64,000 bases of DNA. Source: Actinoplanes sp040639655. GTDB taxonomy: Bacteria > Actinomycetota > Actinomycetes > Mycobacteriales > Micromonosporaceae. Positions 41,702 to 50,650 of the stretch are shown piece by piece. Both the position numbers and the translations under genes were made by a program. The stretch lies in assembly GCF_040639655.1 (NCBI RefSeq), contig NZ_JBFAAI010000033.1, positions 35,428 through 99,427 of the forward strand, read 5' to 3'. The notes below the pieces were generated by a model that was not told the origin of the DNA, did not search any database, and worked only from the letters and a program-made list of their open reading frames with translations. How positions within the stretch are numbered: position 1 is the first letter of the stretch; every line of letters begins with the position of its first letter.

Positions 41702-41826
41702 AGCACGACCCTCTCCGTGGCCGTCCCCAGCCACCCGTCCCCGCCGGTGCGGCTCGGCGGTCCGGTGCCCACCGCTCCGGACGGCCCGGCACGCGACCGG
41801 TACATCCCCCGCTAGGAGACACGTCG

Positions 41827-42792
41827 ATGAAACGACCGATCCGCTCCCGGGTGCTCGCCGCCCTGGCCCTCGTGATCCCCGCCGTCCTGCTCGGCGCGCC
41901 GGCCGCCCATGCCGACCCGGTGAGCCAGACCAGCGGCTTCTACGTCAATCCGAACTCCAGCCCGGCGACATGGGCCGCCGCCAACCCCGGTGACGGGCGG
42001 GCCGCCGCCATCCGCACCGCGATCGCGCAGAAGCCGATGGCCAGCTGGTTCGGCAACTGGAGCGGCGACATCGCGGGCGCGGTCGGCCGATACGTCGCAG
42101 CGGCCGACGCCGTCGACAAACTTCCGCTGCTAGTGGCCTACAACATCCCCGGCCGGGACGCCTGCGGCGGCCACTCCGGCGGGGGAGCGGGCAGCGTCGC
42201 CGCGTACGACTCGTGGATCTCCTCCTTCGCCGCTGCCATCGGCAACCGGCCCGCCGTGGTGGTTCTCGAACCGGACTCGCTCGGCGACTTCAGCTGCATG
42301 AACCAGGGGCAGATCAACGACCGCGTGGGGATGCTCTCCCGCGCCGTCGGCCAGTTCCGGGCCAAGGCGCCCAACACATGGGCCTATCTGGACGCCGGCA
42401 ACCCCGGATGGGTGGACGCCGCGACCATGGCGCAGCGGCTCAACATGGCCGGAGCATCGGGTGCCCGCGGTTTCGCACTCAACGTGTCGAACTACTTCCC
42501 CACCGGGGACAACACCAACTACGGCAACCGGGTCGCCACCGAACTGCGGCGCTTCGGGTACAGCAAACCCTTCGTGATCGACACCAGCCGCAACGGCAAC
42601 GGGTCCAACGGTCAGTGGTGCAACCCCGCCGGGCGCCGGATCGGCACCCCGACCCAGATGGGCGGCGGCGCGGAGATGCTGCTGTGGCTCAAGACTCCGG
42701 GGGAGTCCGACGGCAACTGCGGGGTCGGCGCCGGGTCCAGCGCCGGGCAGTTCCTGCCCGAGGTCGCCTATCGGATGATCTTCGGATACTGA
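41827..42792 (+). CDS. Secreted GH6 cellulase
   Basis: Glycoside hydrolase family 6 enzyme of 321 residues that hydrolyses beta-1,4-glucan with inversion. The signal peptide covers about 1-29 (ending APAAHA). Family landmarks are YNIPGRDACGGHSGG (D111), VVVLEPDSLG (catalytic acid D150), YLDAGNPGW, FALNVSNYF, FVIDTSRNGNG and WCNPAGRRIG. No carbohydrate-binding module is attached, so it is a bare catalytic domain, most like the endoglucanases. AGGAGA lies 7 nt before the ATG. It is followed by a strong hairpin terminator. Confidence 0.93.
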   Translation: MKRPIRSRVLAALALVIPAVLLGAPAAHADPVSQTSGFYVNPNSSPATWAAANPGDGRAAAIRTAIAQKPMASWFGNWSGDIAGAVGRYVAAADAVDKLPLLVAYNIPGRDACGGHSGGGAGSVAAYDSWISSFAAAIGNRPAVVVLEPDSLGDFSCMNQGQINDRVGMLSRAVGQFRAKAPNTWAYLDAGNPGWVDAATMAQRLNMAGASGARGFALNVSNYFPTGDNTNYGNRVATELRRFGYSKPFVIDTSRNGNGSNGQWCNPAGRRIGTPTQMGGGAEMLLWLKTPGESDGNCGVGAGSSAGQFLPEVAYRMIFGY

Positions 42793-42820
42793 GCGACCGC
42801 CGCCGGCCACGCCGGCAGTG

Positions 42821-42884
42821 AACCGGGCTGTACCGGCTGAGCAGCAGGCGAACCCCGTTGCTGCTCAGCCGGTACAGCCCGGTT
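42821..42884 (+). terminator. Perfect 26-bp hairpin after the cellulase gene
   Basis: Arms 42821-42846 and 42859-42884 are perfect complements (begins AACCGGGCTGTACCGGCTGA) around a 12-nt loop, 28 bp after the stop. There is no T tract, as is usual in high-GC actinomycetes. Confidence 0.8.
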
Positions 42885-42997
42885 GCATTCCCAGTGCCGT
42901 TCGGGCGGGCCCTCAGTCCGCCCCACTTGCACACGAACTGGCCCTGTGACGCGGTCCGCACCAATTTTCGGGGGCCGTCCATTCGGGGGAGTGATTG

Positions 42998-44629
42998 ATG
43001 GAGTCGACACCGTCACAGGCACCGGGACACCGGCGCGGAATCATGGGACGCCTTTCCGACCTGCGGGTCAGCACGAAGATCCTGTCCGCGGTGCTGGTGG
43101 TCGCCACGATCGGCACCGGGGTGTCGTCGTACGCGGTGGTCGAGATGGCGGAGATCAACAACAGCACCGACGCCGTGTTCGAAGGCAGTCTCCAGCTGGA
43201 GACCATCGCCGAGATGCGCAACGCCTTCAACCGGGTACGGATCGACTCGCTCAACCACTTCTTCTCCGACGAGGCGGAAGCCAAGGCCGAGGCGGAGAAG
43301 TCCATCACCGCCGACCTGAAGGCGCTCGCCGACGCCGAGGCCCGGTACAAGGGATTCGCGCTCGGCCCGATCCGGGTCGCCGCCCTCGCCGACTTCGACA
43401 CCAGCTGGTCAGAGTACGTGTCGGTGCTCAACGGCACGCTGCTGCCGCTGAGCCGGGACGGTAAGGACGCCGAGATCACGGCCATCCGCAAGGCGCGGAT
43501 CAACCCGCTGGTCGCACAGGCACGCGAAGCCATGGACACCCTCGCGGACCAGACCCTCGTCAAGGCGAACGAAGAGAAGGCCGCGGCTCAGGAGGCTTAC
43601 ACCAACGCTCGTACGCTGGTCATCTCCCTGATTATCGCGGGGCTGCTGGTGGGCGTGACCGCGGCGATGGGCATCGCCCGCCTGATCACCAAGCCCCTGG
43701 CGCGGTGCGTCAAAGTGCTGATCTCCATCCGCGACGGTGACCTGACCGCCCGTACCGGGCTGACCGGTAAGGACGAGGTCGGCGTGCTGGCACAGGCCCT
43801 GGACACCTCCACCGCCGCCGTGGCCGGCATGGTTCGCCAGGTCGCCGAGAACGCCCAGCACGTCGCCGCTGCCTCCGAGGAACTGTCTGCCGTGTCGGTG
43901 CAGATGTCGCAAGCCGCCGAGGAGACGTCGGCGCAGGCCGGAACCGTGTCCGACGCCGCCGGGCAGGTGTCGCGCAACGTGGAGACCGTCGCGGCCGGTG
44001 CCGACGAGATGGGCGTGGCGATCCGGGAGATCGCGACCAGCGCCACCCAGGCCGCCGCGGTCTCCGCCCAGGCAGCCCAGACCGCCAAGCGGACCAACGG
44101 GATCGTTGCGAACCTGGGCCGGTCCTCCACCGAGATCACCAGCGTCGTCCAGACGATCACCGCGATCGCCGAGCAGACGAACCTCCTGGCCCTCAACGCC
44201 ACCATCGAGGCCGCCCGCGCCGGTGAGATGGGCAAGGGCTTCGCCGTGGTCGCCTCCGAGGTCAAGGACCTCGCGCAGGAGACCGCCCGCGCCACCGACG
44301 ACATCACCCGGCGCATCGGCGCGATCCAGCAGGACACCGAACACGCGGTCTCGGCCATCGGGGAGATCGCCGAGGTCACCGTCCGGATCAACGACTACGC
44401 CGCCACCATCGCCGCCGCCGTGGAGGAGCAGACCGCCACCACCAACGAGATGGCCCGCAGCGTCGCCGAGGCGTCCGGCAGCGCCGGCGACATCGCCGAG
44501 AACATCATCGGCGTGGCCCAGTCGGCCGGCGCCACCGCCACCGGCGCCACCGAGACCCAGTCGACCGCCCAGGAACTGGCCCGGATGGCAGGGGAACTGC
44601 ACCAGACGATCTCCGTCTACCGCGTGTGA
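42998..44629 (+). CDS. Methyl-accepting chemotaxis protein
   Basis: Membrane chemoreceptor of 543 residues. A first membrane segment (about 27-49) and a second (about 205-227) flank a four-helix-bundle ligand domain; HAMP follows (ITKPLARCVKVLISIRDGDLTAR), then the signalling domain with the highly conserved hairpin tip IAEQTNLLALNATIEAARAGEMGKGFAVVASEVKDLA, which binds CheA and CheW. GGGGGAG precedes the ATG by 7 nt. Motile spores would give such a receptor a purpose; no che operon is in the window. Confidence 0.92.
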   Translation: MESTPSQAPGHRRGIMGRLSDLRVSTKILSAVLVVATIGTGVSSYAVVEMAEINNSTDAVFEGSLQLETIAEMRNAFNRVRIDSLNHFFSDEAEAKAEAEKSITADLKALADAEARYKGFALGPIRVAALADFDTSWSEYVSVLNGTLLPLSRDGKDAEITAIRKARINPLVAQAREAMDTLADQTLVKANEEKAAAQEAYTNARTLVISLIIAGLLVGVTAAMGIARLITKPLARCVKVLISIRDGDLTARTGLTGKDEVGVLAQALDTSTAAVAGMVRQVAENAQHVAAASEELSAVSVQMSQAAEETSAQAGTVSDAAGQVSRNVETVAAGADEMGVAIREIATSATQAAAVSAQAAQTAKRTNGIVANLGRSSTEITSVVQTITAIAEQTNLLALNATIEAARAGEMGKGFAVVASEVKDLAQETARATDDITRRIGAIQQDTEHAVSAIGEIAEVTVRINDYAATIAAAVEEQTATTNEMARSVAEASGSAGDIAENIIGVAQSAGATATGATETQSTAQELARMAGELHQTISVYRV

Positions 44630-44754
44630 CGGATCCGGCCCGCCCCGCCGCCCACGAATCGGACACCTCGCACGGGAGTCACCCCTTTCGGGTGAACGAG
44701 GATGTGTGGCAGATTGGTGCAGCACATAGATGGGCGGCGGGGGGCCGGTACTAC

Positions 44755-46335
44755 ATGGCATCGAAACAGGCACGATCACGGCAGCGGCGCCGAGCGACCG
44801 CATCGATCACGCGTGGCACCGCGCCGCGGGTGTTGTCCGTGGCGACGATCGCGGCAGCGGTGCTGTATCCGGCCGCCTCGGCACAGGCCGGCACACCGGT
44901 CACCGCCCGGGCCGCGGCCGCACCGCTGGCCCCGTGCGGCCCCGGCGTGGTGACGCCGGCCGACCGGGCGATCGCCGAGCAGCTGCGCCCGGCGATGAAC
45001 GGGCCCCGCCTCGGCTCGTCGGTCAACGGCCGCAGCATCGCCTGCGCCCGCGCGATCGTCAGCACCGTCCAGGCCCGCGGCCTCGGCCCGCGTGCGGCCG
45101 TCATCGCGGTGACCACGGCAATCGCCGAGAGCACCCTGAACAACCACACCGTCGCCTACGACCACGACAGCGTCGGCCTGTTCCAGCAGCGGCCCTCACA
45201 GGGCTGGGGACGGCCCGCACAGCTGGTGGACGTGGAGTACGCCACCAACGCGTTCCTCAACTCGATGCTGCGCAAGCACCCCGGCGACAGCTGGATGACC
45301 GGCGACATCGGCGCGATCTGCCAGCGCGTGCAACGCTCGGCGTACCCCCTGGCGTACGCCCCCGAGGTGCACGACGCCCAGCTCATCGTCGCTCAGCTGT
45401 GGGCCCGGGCGGCGACTCCCGCACCCATGCCGGCCGCTCCCGCCCCGGCACCGTCGTCGGCGCAGCCGGCGGCACCGTCCGGCCCGTACCAGAAGGCGCT
45501 GATCATGGCGGGCACCGAACTGGGGGCCCTCACCGGACGGCACGAGCTCGCGCTGGCCGACTGGAACGCCGACAAGCACCCCGACCTGATCCTCGTCCGG
45601 GGCACCGAAACGGCCACCGGGAGCACCGAGGTCCGGATCATGGACGGCGCCACCAACTTCTCGAGCCTGCTGCTGACCACGAGCACGGCGCTCGGCCCGA
45701 CCGACGAACGGTATGCGTACGCGGTCACCGACTGGAACGGCGACAACCGGCCCGACCTGCTGGTGGTGCAGAGGTCCGGCACCGCCGGCGGCGGCACCGA
45801 GGTGACCGTCCTCGACGGCGCGTCATCCTTCCGGCAGGTCCTGCTGGCCCGCACCGGTACGGCGCTGGCCGCCACCGACGAGCGGCACCAGTTCGCCGTG
45901 GCCGACTGGAACGGCGACAACCGCCCCGACCTGGTGGTCACCCAGACGTCCGGAACGGCCGGCGGCAAGATGGAGGTCCAGGTCCTCGACGGGGCCTCCG
46001 GCTTCCAGCGGGCCCTGGCGCCGGTGATCGTCACCGCGGAACCCGCGAACGCCGATCATCGGGTCGCCGTCACGGACTTCAACGGCGACAAACGGCCCGA
46101 CGTCGTGGTGATCCAGAAGTCACTGACCGCTGACGGCAAGACGCAGCTGCGGGTCCTCGACGGCGCCGCGAACCTGCAGCGCCAGCAGTCGCAGGCCGAC
46201 ACCGCACCCGGTGTCTCCGCCCATCTCGACCTGCTGATCACCGAGTGGAACGGTGACCGCAAGCCGGACGTGATGATGGTGCAGAAGACCGGCACCGCGA
46301 GCGGCCGCACGGAACTGGTCGTCCTCGGCGGCTGA
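44755..46335 (+). CDS. Secreted lysozyme-like protein with FG-GAP/VCBS propeller repeats
   Basis: Exported protein of 526 residues in two parts. After a long basic signal peptide (to about 50) comes a lysozyme-like domain (about 55-230) with AVIAVTTAIAESTLNNHT and the DSVGLFQQRPSQGWG motif common in actinobacterial cell-wall proteins. A Pro/Ala linker leads to five FG-GAP/VCBS units, each with a calcium-binding D-W-N-G-D-x-x-P-D pattern (DWNADKHPD, DWNGDNRPD twice, DFNGDKRPD, EWNGDRKPD), a partial beta-propeller likely to bind polymer or cell surface. The earlier in-frame start at 44626 directly overlaps the MCP stop and lacks a signal sequence. Confidence 0.85.
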   Translation: MASKQARSRQRRRATASITRGTAPRVLSVATIAAAVLYPAASAQAGTPVTARAAAAPLAPCGPGVVTPADRAIAEQLRPAMNGPRLGSSVNGRSIACARAIVSTVQARGLGPRAAVIAVTTAIAESTLNNHTVAYDHDSVGLFQQRPSQGWGRPAQLVDVEYATNAFLNSMLRKHPGDSWMTGDIGAICQRVQRSAYPLAYAPEVHDAQLIVAQLWARAATPAPMPAAPAPAPSSAQPAAPSGPYQKALIMAGTELGALTGRHELALADWNADKHPDLILVRGTETATGSTEVRIMDGATNFSSLLLTTSTALGPTDERYAYAVTDWNGDNRPDLLVVQRSGTAGGGTEVTVLDGASSFRQVLLARTGTALAATDERHQFAVADWNGDNRPDLVVTQTSGTAGGKMEVQVLDGASGFQRALAPVIVTAEPANADHRVAVTDFNGDKRPDVVVIQKSLTADGKTQLRVLDGAANLQRQQSQADTAPGVSAHLDLLITEWNGDRKPDVMMVQKTGTASGRTELVVLGG

Positions 46336-46790
46336 ACCCGGCCCCGTCGCGGGTCCGCAGACCGCGTTCCGTTGTGGTCCGCGGTCAGTCCTGGTCCGCT
46401 CGGGGTCTTGGGTGGTCGTGTTGTGCGGTCCAGCCGTGCCCGCCCGTGCCCGCCGCTGCCCGTCGTCCGTCGCCCCGCCTTGCCGTCGCCCGGTTTGCCG
46501 CCCCCAAGCCGCGCTGGTGCCCGCCGCCCTTGCGCGCCGCTGCCGCCGTCCGTCGCCCCGCCTTGCGACCGCCCGGTTTGCCGCCTGCTGAGCGCCAGCC
46601 AACTGACCACCGGGGCGCCGGGTAGATGTCCGGCGGCAAGGCCTCGATCAGAAGCCGGTTAGCTGTCGCGATAGCGGAGGCTGTAGGCGCAGCGCTTCGT
46701 TTTTCAGAATGATACCGACATATTCGGGCATAGCGTGGGAGGTGATTGCCCCTATTGCCTGGCTTCGTGCACGGCGGGACAGAGGATCCC
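46336..46790. other. C-rich intergenic stretch with direct repeats
   Basis: About 455 bases with no gene. The strand is strongly cytosine-biased at 46440-46600 and carries a 38-bp direct repeat (see repeat entry). A less GC-rich promoter-like part at 46690-46740 (TTTTTCAGAATGATACC) precedes the histidine kinase. Confidence 0.5.
46465..46585. repeat. Imperfect 38-bp direct repeat, C-rich
   Basis: GTCCGTCGCCCCGCCTTGC then CGCCCGGTTTGCCGCC occurs at 46465-46502 and again at 46548-46585, period 83, differing at about three positions. Confidence 0.7.
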
Positions 46791-49700
46791 ATGGCGCTGC
46801 TTCTGGTCACGTCGCTGTTCGTTCTGATCCTGCTGTGGGTCTCATGGAGGTATCTGCGGCGCCGTGATCCGATGTTGCGTGACGTGATGTGGATGTTCGC
46901 GTCGGTGGCGATGCTGTTCGTCCTGGGAGTGGTTCGCGTGGTGGCCGGCGCTCCGCCGCGGGCGCTGGCCGCCGTGGCGATCGCGCTGCTGCTGGCGAAG
47001 CCGTTGTTCACGTTGCGGGTGGTGAGCCGGCTGCGTCCGGTCCCGTCGTGGTGGTTGCCGGTGGCGGCGGTGGCGTGGTTGGTCACCGCGATACCGGTCC
47101 TGGTCTCGCCGGCGGGGCCGGTGCCGCGGCCGCAGCTGTGGCCGGCGGTGATCGCGTTCTTCGCGGTGGAGACGTTGGCCGCGTGTCTGCTGGGGGCGCT
47201 CGCGCGCCGTCACGGTGGGGCAGCGCGGGCCCGGTTGTGGTGTGCCGCGGCGGGTACCGGCCTCTTCGGTGTCGCGTTGCTGGTCTCCACCGGCGGTCCG
47301 GTGGCCCGGGTGGAGTCCCGGCTGCTCGCCGTGGTCTCCGGGGTGCTGTATCTGCTGGCGTTCGTGCCGCCGGGCCGGCTACGGCGCAAGTGGGCGCAGG
47401 AGGCGGCGTATGCGGTGACCCGCCGGCTGCTGGCCGCACCGCCCGACGAGCCGGCCGCCCGCACGTGGCGGACCTACTGCGGCGGCGCCCGCGAGATACT
47501 CGCAACCGACGCCGTGGTGGTGCTGATGCCGGCCGGCGGGCAGACGGTGCGGGTGGCCGGCTGCGACGACGCGCCGCTCAGTGACCTGGTGTGCACCCGC
47601 CACGGCCTCGACGAGATGCTGGCCGCGCCGGGCACCATCGACGCCCTGGCGGGATGGACCCACCCGCCGGCGGTGGCGGTGATGTTCGCGCAGGCCAGCG
47701 ACACCCGGTACGTGACCGTGGCGCCGGTGCCGTGCGCGGAGGGCGCCGGTGCGGTGCTGCTGCTCGACCGCTACCGCAGCCTGTTCGCCGAAGACGACGT
47801 CGCCGCGTTCACCGAACTGGCCGTGCAGGCCGCGGCCCTGGCGGGGCGGGCGCAGGCGCTGGCGGAGCGGGAGCGGCTGGCGGTGATCGTGGAGTCGTCA
47901 CACGACGCGATCATCAGCAAGTCCCTCGACAGTTTGATCACCAGCTGGAACGCAGGTGCCGAACGGCTCTACGGCTACACCCGCGACGAGGTGATCGGCC
48001 GGCACGCCTCCATGCTGTTCCCGCCGGGGCAGGAGGAGACCGAAGCGGAGTTCATGGCCCGTATCGCCGGCGGGGAGCGCATCGACCAGCAGCAGGTGAA
48101 ACGCCGCCGCAAGGACGGCACCGTGATCACCGTGTCACTGACCCTGTCGCCGATCACCGACGATGACGGCCGTATCGCCGGGGTGGCGTCGGTGTCGCGG
48201 GACATCAGCGAACGCCAGCGCGCCGAGGCGATGTTCGAGGGGCTGCTGGAAGCCGCCCCCGACGCGATCATCGGCGTCACCCACGACGGCACCATCACCC
48301 TGATCAACGCCCAGGCCGAACGGCTGTTCGGCTACCGGCGCGAGGAACTGGTGGGCCAAAGCGTCGACATTCTGGTCCCCGAGCGGTTGCGCGGCGGGCA
48401 CCCGCACAAACGCGACGGCTACTTCGCCCACCCGCGGATCCGCCCGATGGGCGCCGGCGCCGCGCTGGCCGCCGTGCGTAAGGACGGCAGCGAGTTCCCG
48501 GCCGAGATCAGCCTGTCCTCGGTGACCACCGACCGGGGCATGATCGTGACCACGGCGATCCGGGACGTCACCGACCGGCTGATCGCCCAGGCCGAACGCG
48601 AACGCCTGATCACCCAGGCCGAACGCGACGCCGCCGAGCACCGCCTGCAGCACACCCGTCGGCTGGAGAGCCTCGGCCAGCTCGCCGGCGGCGTGGCCCA
48701 CGACTTCAACAACATTCTCGCCGTGATCAGCAACTACGCCGAGATGATCTCCGAAACCCTCAGAGACCCGGCCGCGGACCGCGCCGATCTGGCCGCCGCT
48801 GACAAAGACTGCGGCCAGATCAGCCGGGCCGCGGAACGCGCCACCCGGCTGACCAAACAGCTGCTCGCCTTCGGCCGGCGCGACATCACCCAGGCCGAGG
48901 TGCTCAGCCTCAACCACGTCATCGGCGACGTCGAGCCCATGCTGCGGCGCGCCATCGGCGAGCACATCCATCTGGTCACCACCCTGGACCGGGACCTGTG
49001 GCCGGTCCACGCCGACCCCGGGCAGGTCGAGCAGATCCTGGTCAACCTCGCCGTCAACGCCCGCGACGCGATGCCCGGCGGCGGCACCCTGTCGGTCGAC
49101 ACCAGCAACGCCGAGATCGGCGCCGAAGACCTCATCAGCTCGCCCCTGCCGGTGGGCCGCTATGTGCGCATCCGGATCAGCGACACCGGCAGCGGCATGC
49201 CACCGGAGGTCATCGAACGCGCCTTCGAACCCTTCTACACCACCAAACCCAAAGGGTCCGGCACCGGCCTCGGGCTGGCTACCGTCTACGGCATCGCCAC
49301 CGCCGCCGGCGGCGACGTGCGCCTGTACTCCGAGAACGGCATCGGCACCACCGTCACCGTCATCCTGCCCGCCGTTGACGCCCGCCTCGACGAGACCGGC
49401 TCCGACCCCGTGGTGACCGCTGAACCGGCCGTTGGTGCCGCGCCGCAGGAGACGATCCTGATGGTCGAGGACGAGGACGATCTGCGGGTGATCACCGGAC
49501 GGATCCTGACCCGCGCCGGCTATCACGTCCTGACAGCCAGCGGCGGCGAGCAGGCCATCCATCTCGCCCAGACCCATCCGGACCGGATCCATCTGCTGCT
49601 CACCGACGTGATCATGCCGAAGATGACCGGCAACGAGGTCGCCGCCCGTGTCCGCGCCATCCGGCCCGGCATCCCGGTGCTGTACATGTCCGGCTACGCC

Positions 49701-49871
49701 GAACCTGTGCTCACCGAGAATGGCACCCTGCCCGACGGCGTCACCATCGTCGAGAAGCCTTTCACCAGCCAGGAGCTGCTCACCCGGGTCCGCGCGTTCG
49801 TGCACCTGCACGCCGCCGGCACCACCGCAACCTTCCGGCCGATGCCGAGACGCAACAGTCCCACCAGTTGA
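46791..49871 (+). CDS. Membrane hybrid PAS sensor histidine kinase with receiver domain
   Basis: Phosphorelay sensor of 1026 residues. Seven hydrophobic segments (about 1-195) give a membrane sensor; a GAF-like region follows (about 205-355), then two PAS domains (about 360-480 and 485-610, with WNAGAERLYGYTRDEVIG and INAQAERLFGYRREELVG). The kinase core has the phosphoacceptor in LAGGVAHDFNN, the N box NLAVNARDAMPGGG, DTGSGM and GTGLGLATVYG; the C-terminal receiver has MVEDEDDLR, LLLTDVIMPKMTGNEVA (phosphoacceptor Asp) and EKPFTSQELL. The receiver lacks an output domain, so a separate Hpt or regulator must take the phosphate. The start at 46791 has GAGG 5 nt upstream. Confidence 0.92.
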   Translation: MALLLVTSLFVLILLWVSWRYLRRRDPMLRDVMWMFASVAMLFVLGVVRVVAGAPPRALAAVAIALLLAKPLFTLRVVSRLRPVPSWWLPVAAVAWLVTAIPVLVSPAGPVPRPQLWPAVIAFFAVETLAACLLGALARRHGGAARARLWCAAAGTGLFGVALLVSTGGPVARVESRLLAVVSGVLYLLAFVPPGRLRRKWAQEAAYAVTRRLLAAPPDEPAARTWRTYCGGAREILATDAVVVLMPAGGQTVRVAGCDDAPLSDLVCTRHGLDEMLAAPGTIDALAGWTHPPAVAVMFAQASDTRYVTVAPVPCAEGAGAVLLLDRYRSLFAEDDVAAFTELAVQAAALAGRAQALAERERLAVIVESSHDAIISKSLDSLITSWNAGAERLYGYTRDEVIGRHASMLFPPGQEETEAEFMARIAGGERIDQQQVKRRRKDGTVITVSLTLSPITDDDGRIAGVASVSRDISERQRAEAMFEGLLEAAPDAIIGVTHDGTITLINAQAERLFGYRREELVGQSVDILVPERLRGGHPHKRDGYFAHPRIRPMGAGAALAAVRKDGSEFPAEISLSSVTTDRGMIVTTAIRDVTDRLIAQAERERLITQAERDAAEHRLQHTRRLESLGQLAGGVAHDFNNILAVISNYAEMISETLRDPAADRADLAAADKDCGQISRAAERATRLTKQLLAFGRRDITQAEVLSLNHVIGDVEPMLRRAIGEHIHLVTTLDRDLWPVHADPGQVEQILVNLAVNARDAMPGGGTLSVDTSNAEIGAEDLISSPLPVGRYVRIRISDTGSGMPPEVIERAFEPFYTTKPKGSGTGLGLATVYGIATAAGGDVRLYSENGIGTTVTVILPAVDARLDETGSDPVVTAEPAVGAAPQETILMVEDEDDLRVITGRILTRAGYHVLTASGGEQAIHLAQTHPDRIHLLLTDVIMPKMTGNEVAARVRAIRPGIPVLYMSGYAEPVLTENGTLPDGVTIVEKPFTSQELLTRVRAFVHLHAAGTTATFRPMPRRNSPTS

Positions 49872-49904
49872 CCGCCCACGGCCGAACGACCATCTGTGCC
49901 GCTA

Positions 49905-50129
49905 TCAGGTCTGCGGCGGTGCGGCGACCAGAGCCTCCAGCACGCCGGTGATCTGCAGGATTCGCCGTACCGGCATGGTGGGATTGATCAGCACGAACCG
50001 GCCTCCGGTAGCGCGGGCTTCGTTGCGGGCGGTGACCAGCGCGCTGATGACGGTGGAGTCGCGCCCGGCTGCGCACCGCTTCCGCTCCTCGCGCCGTGGC
50101 CGGCGCTGCGGGCCGGGTCGGCACGCCAT
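49905..50129 (-). pseudogene. STAS-domain remnant (C-terminal half)
   Basis: Only the second half of a STAS domain is present: AGRDSTVISALVTARNEARA and FVLINPTMPVRRILQITGVLEALV. The strands and helix that should precede it are replaced by Arg-rich sequence (MACRPGPQRRPRREERKRC), and none of the three frames upstream restores them. The phosphoacceptor position (DST) is kept, unlike in the two STAS genes at 39 kb. It converges on the histidine kinase. Confidence 0.6.
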
Positions 50130-50650
50130 GACTACCGGTGCCCCGGCGTAGGCGGTCGCCCTGGAATGCCGCCATGCGGACGGCGAGGCCTCCCCGTCCG
50201 CCTGTGCTAACCCTGCTGTGGGTCCGCAGGGCAGCTGTCCTGTCGCCTGGTTGTTGAGCGACAGGTTGATGCACCTACCTGACGTTTTCTAGGGCATTCA
50301 GCTGGTGCTCAACACCGCCCCAACCCGCGCTGCTGCCCGTCGCCCTGCCCGTCGCTGCCGGCCGTCCTCCGCTTGTGCGCCAGTGGCCGCCGGTGCCCGC
50401 CGCTGATGGCCGACCGCCGTTGGATCTCCCCCGGAGCTGACTGCCGGGCGCCGCTGTTCGCCGGCCGTCGGCCGGTGCCGGGCGGTGGTCGGCGTGACGG
50501 CGGCGGTTACGTTTCCTTGAGTCGAGCCTTAAGGCTTCCTTAGATCAGGTCTTTCGCCGCGATGGGCATGAATAGTGAACCGGCTGGATCTTCCGTTGTC
50601 CGGAAGATCCAGTGGGACAGCTGTCAACGAGTCGACGAGGTGAATAGTTC
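50130..50650. other. C-rich intergenic stretch with hairpins
   Basis: About 520 bases without a gene. The part at 50300-50480 resembles the C-rich repeats at 46.4-46.6 kb in composition and short motifs (CTGCCCGTCG). Nearer the CAP gene there is a 12-bp palindrome AGCCTTAAGGCT (50525-50536) and a perfect hairpin at 50584-50612. Confidence 0.45.
50584..50612 (+). other. Perfect 12-bp hairpin in the CAP gene leader
   Basis: CTGGATCTTCCG pairs exactly with CGGAAGATCCAG across a 5-nt loop, ending 38 nt before the GTG start. It may stabilise or attenuate the mRNA. Confidence 0.55.

Larger units (their letters stand above)
41452..41826. other. Divergent regulatory region between lacI and cellulase
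   Basis: About 375 bases without a gene. It holds two LacI-type palindromes (separate entries), a TTGACA at 41626-41631 followed 17 bp later by GAGCAT, and the AGGAGA ribosome binding site of the cellulase. Confidence 0.5.

Noticed and set aside
42886..42997. Possible cyclic-di-GMP riboswitch before the chemotaxis receptor gene
   Set aside because: I could not find the GEMM core or paired stems; the sequence is short and the preceding hairpin serves as the cellulase terminator.
46400..46620. Direct repeats resembling a CRISPR array
   Set aside because: Only two imperfect units, no regular spacers and no cas genes.
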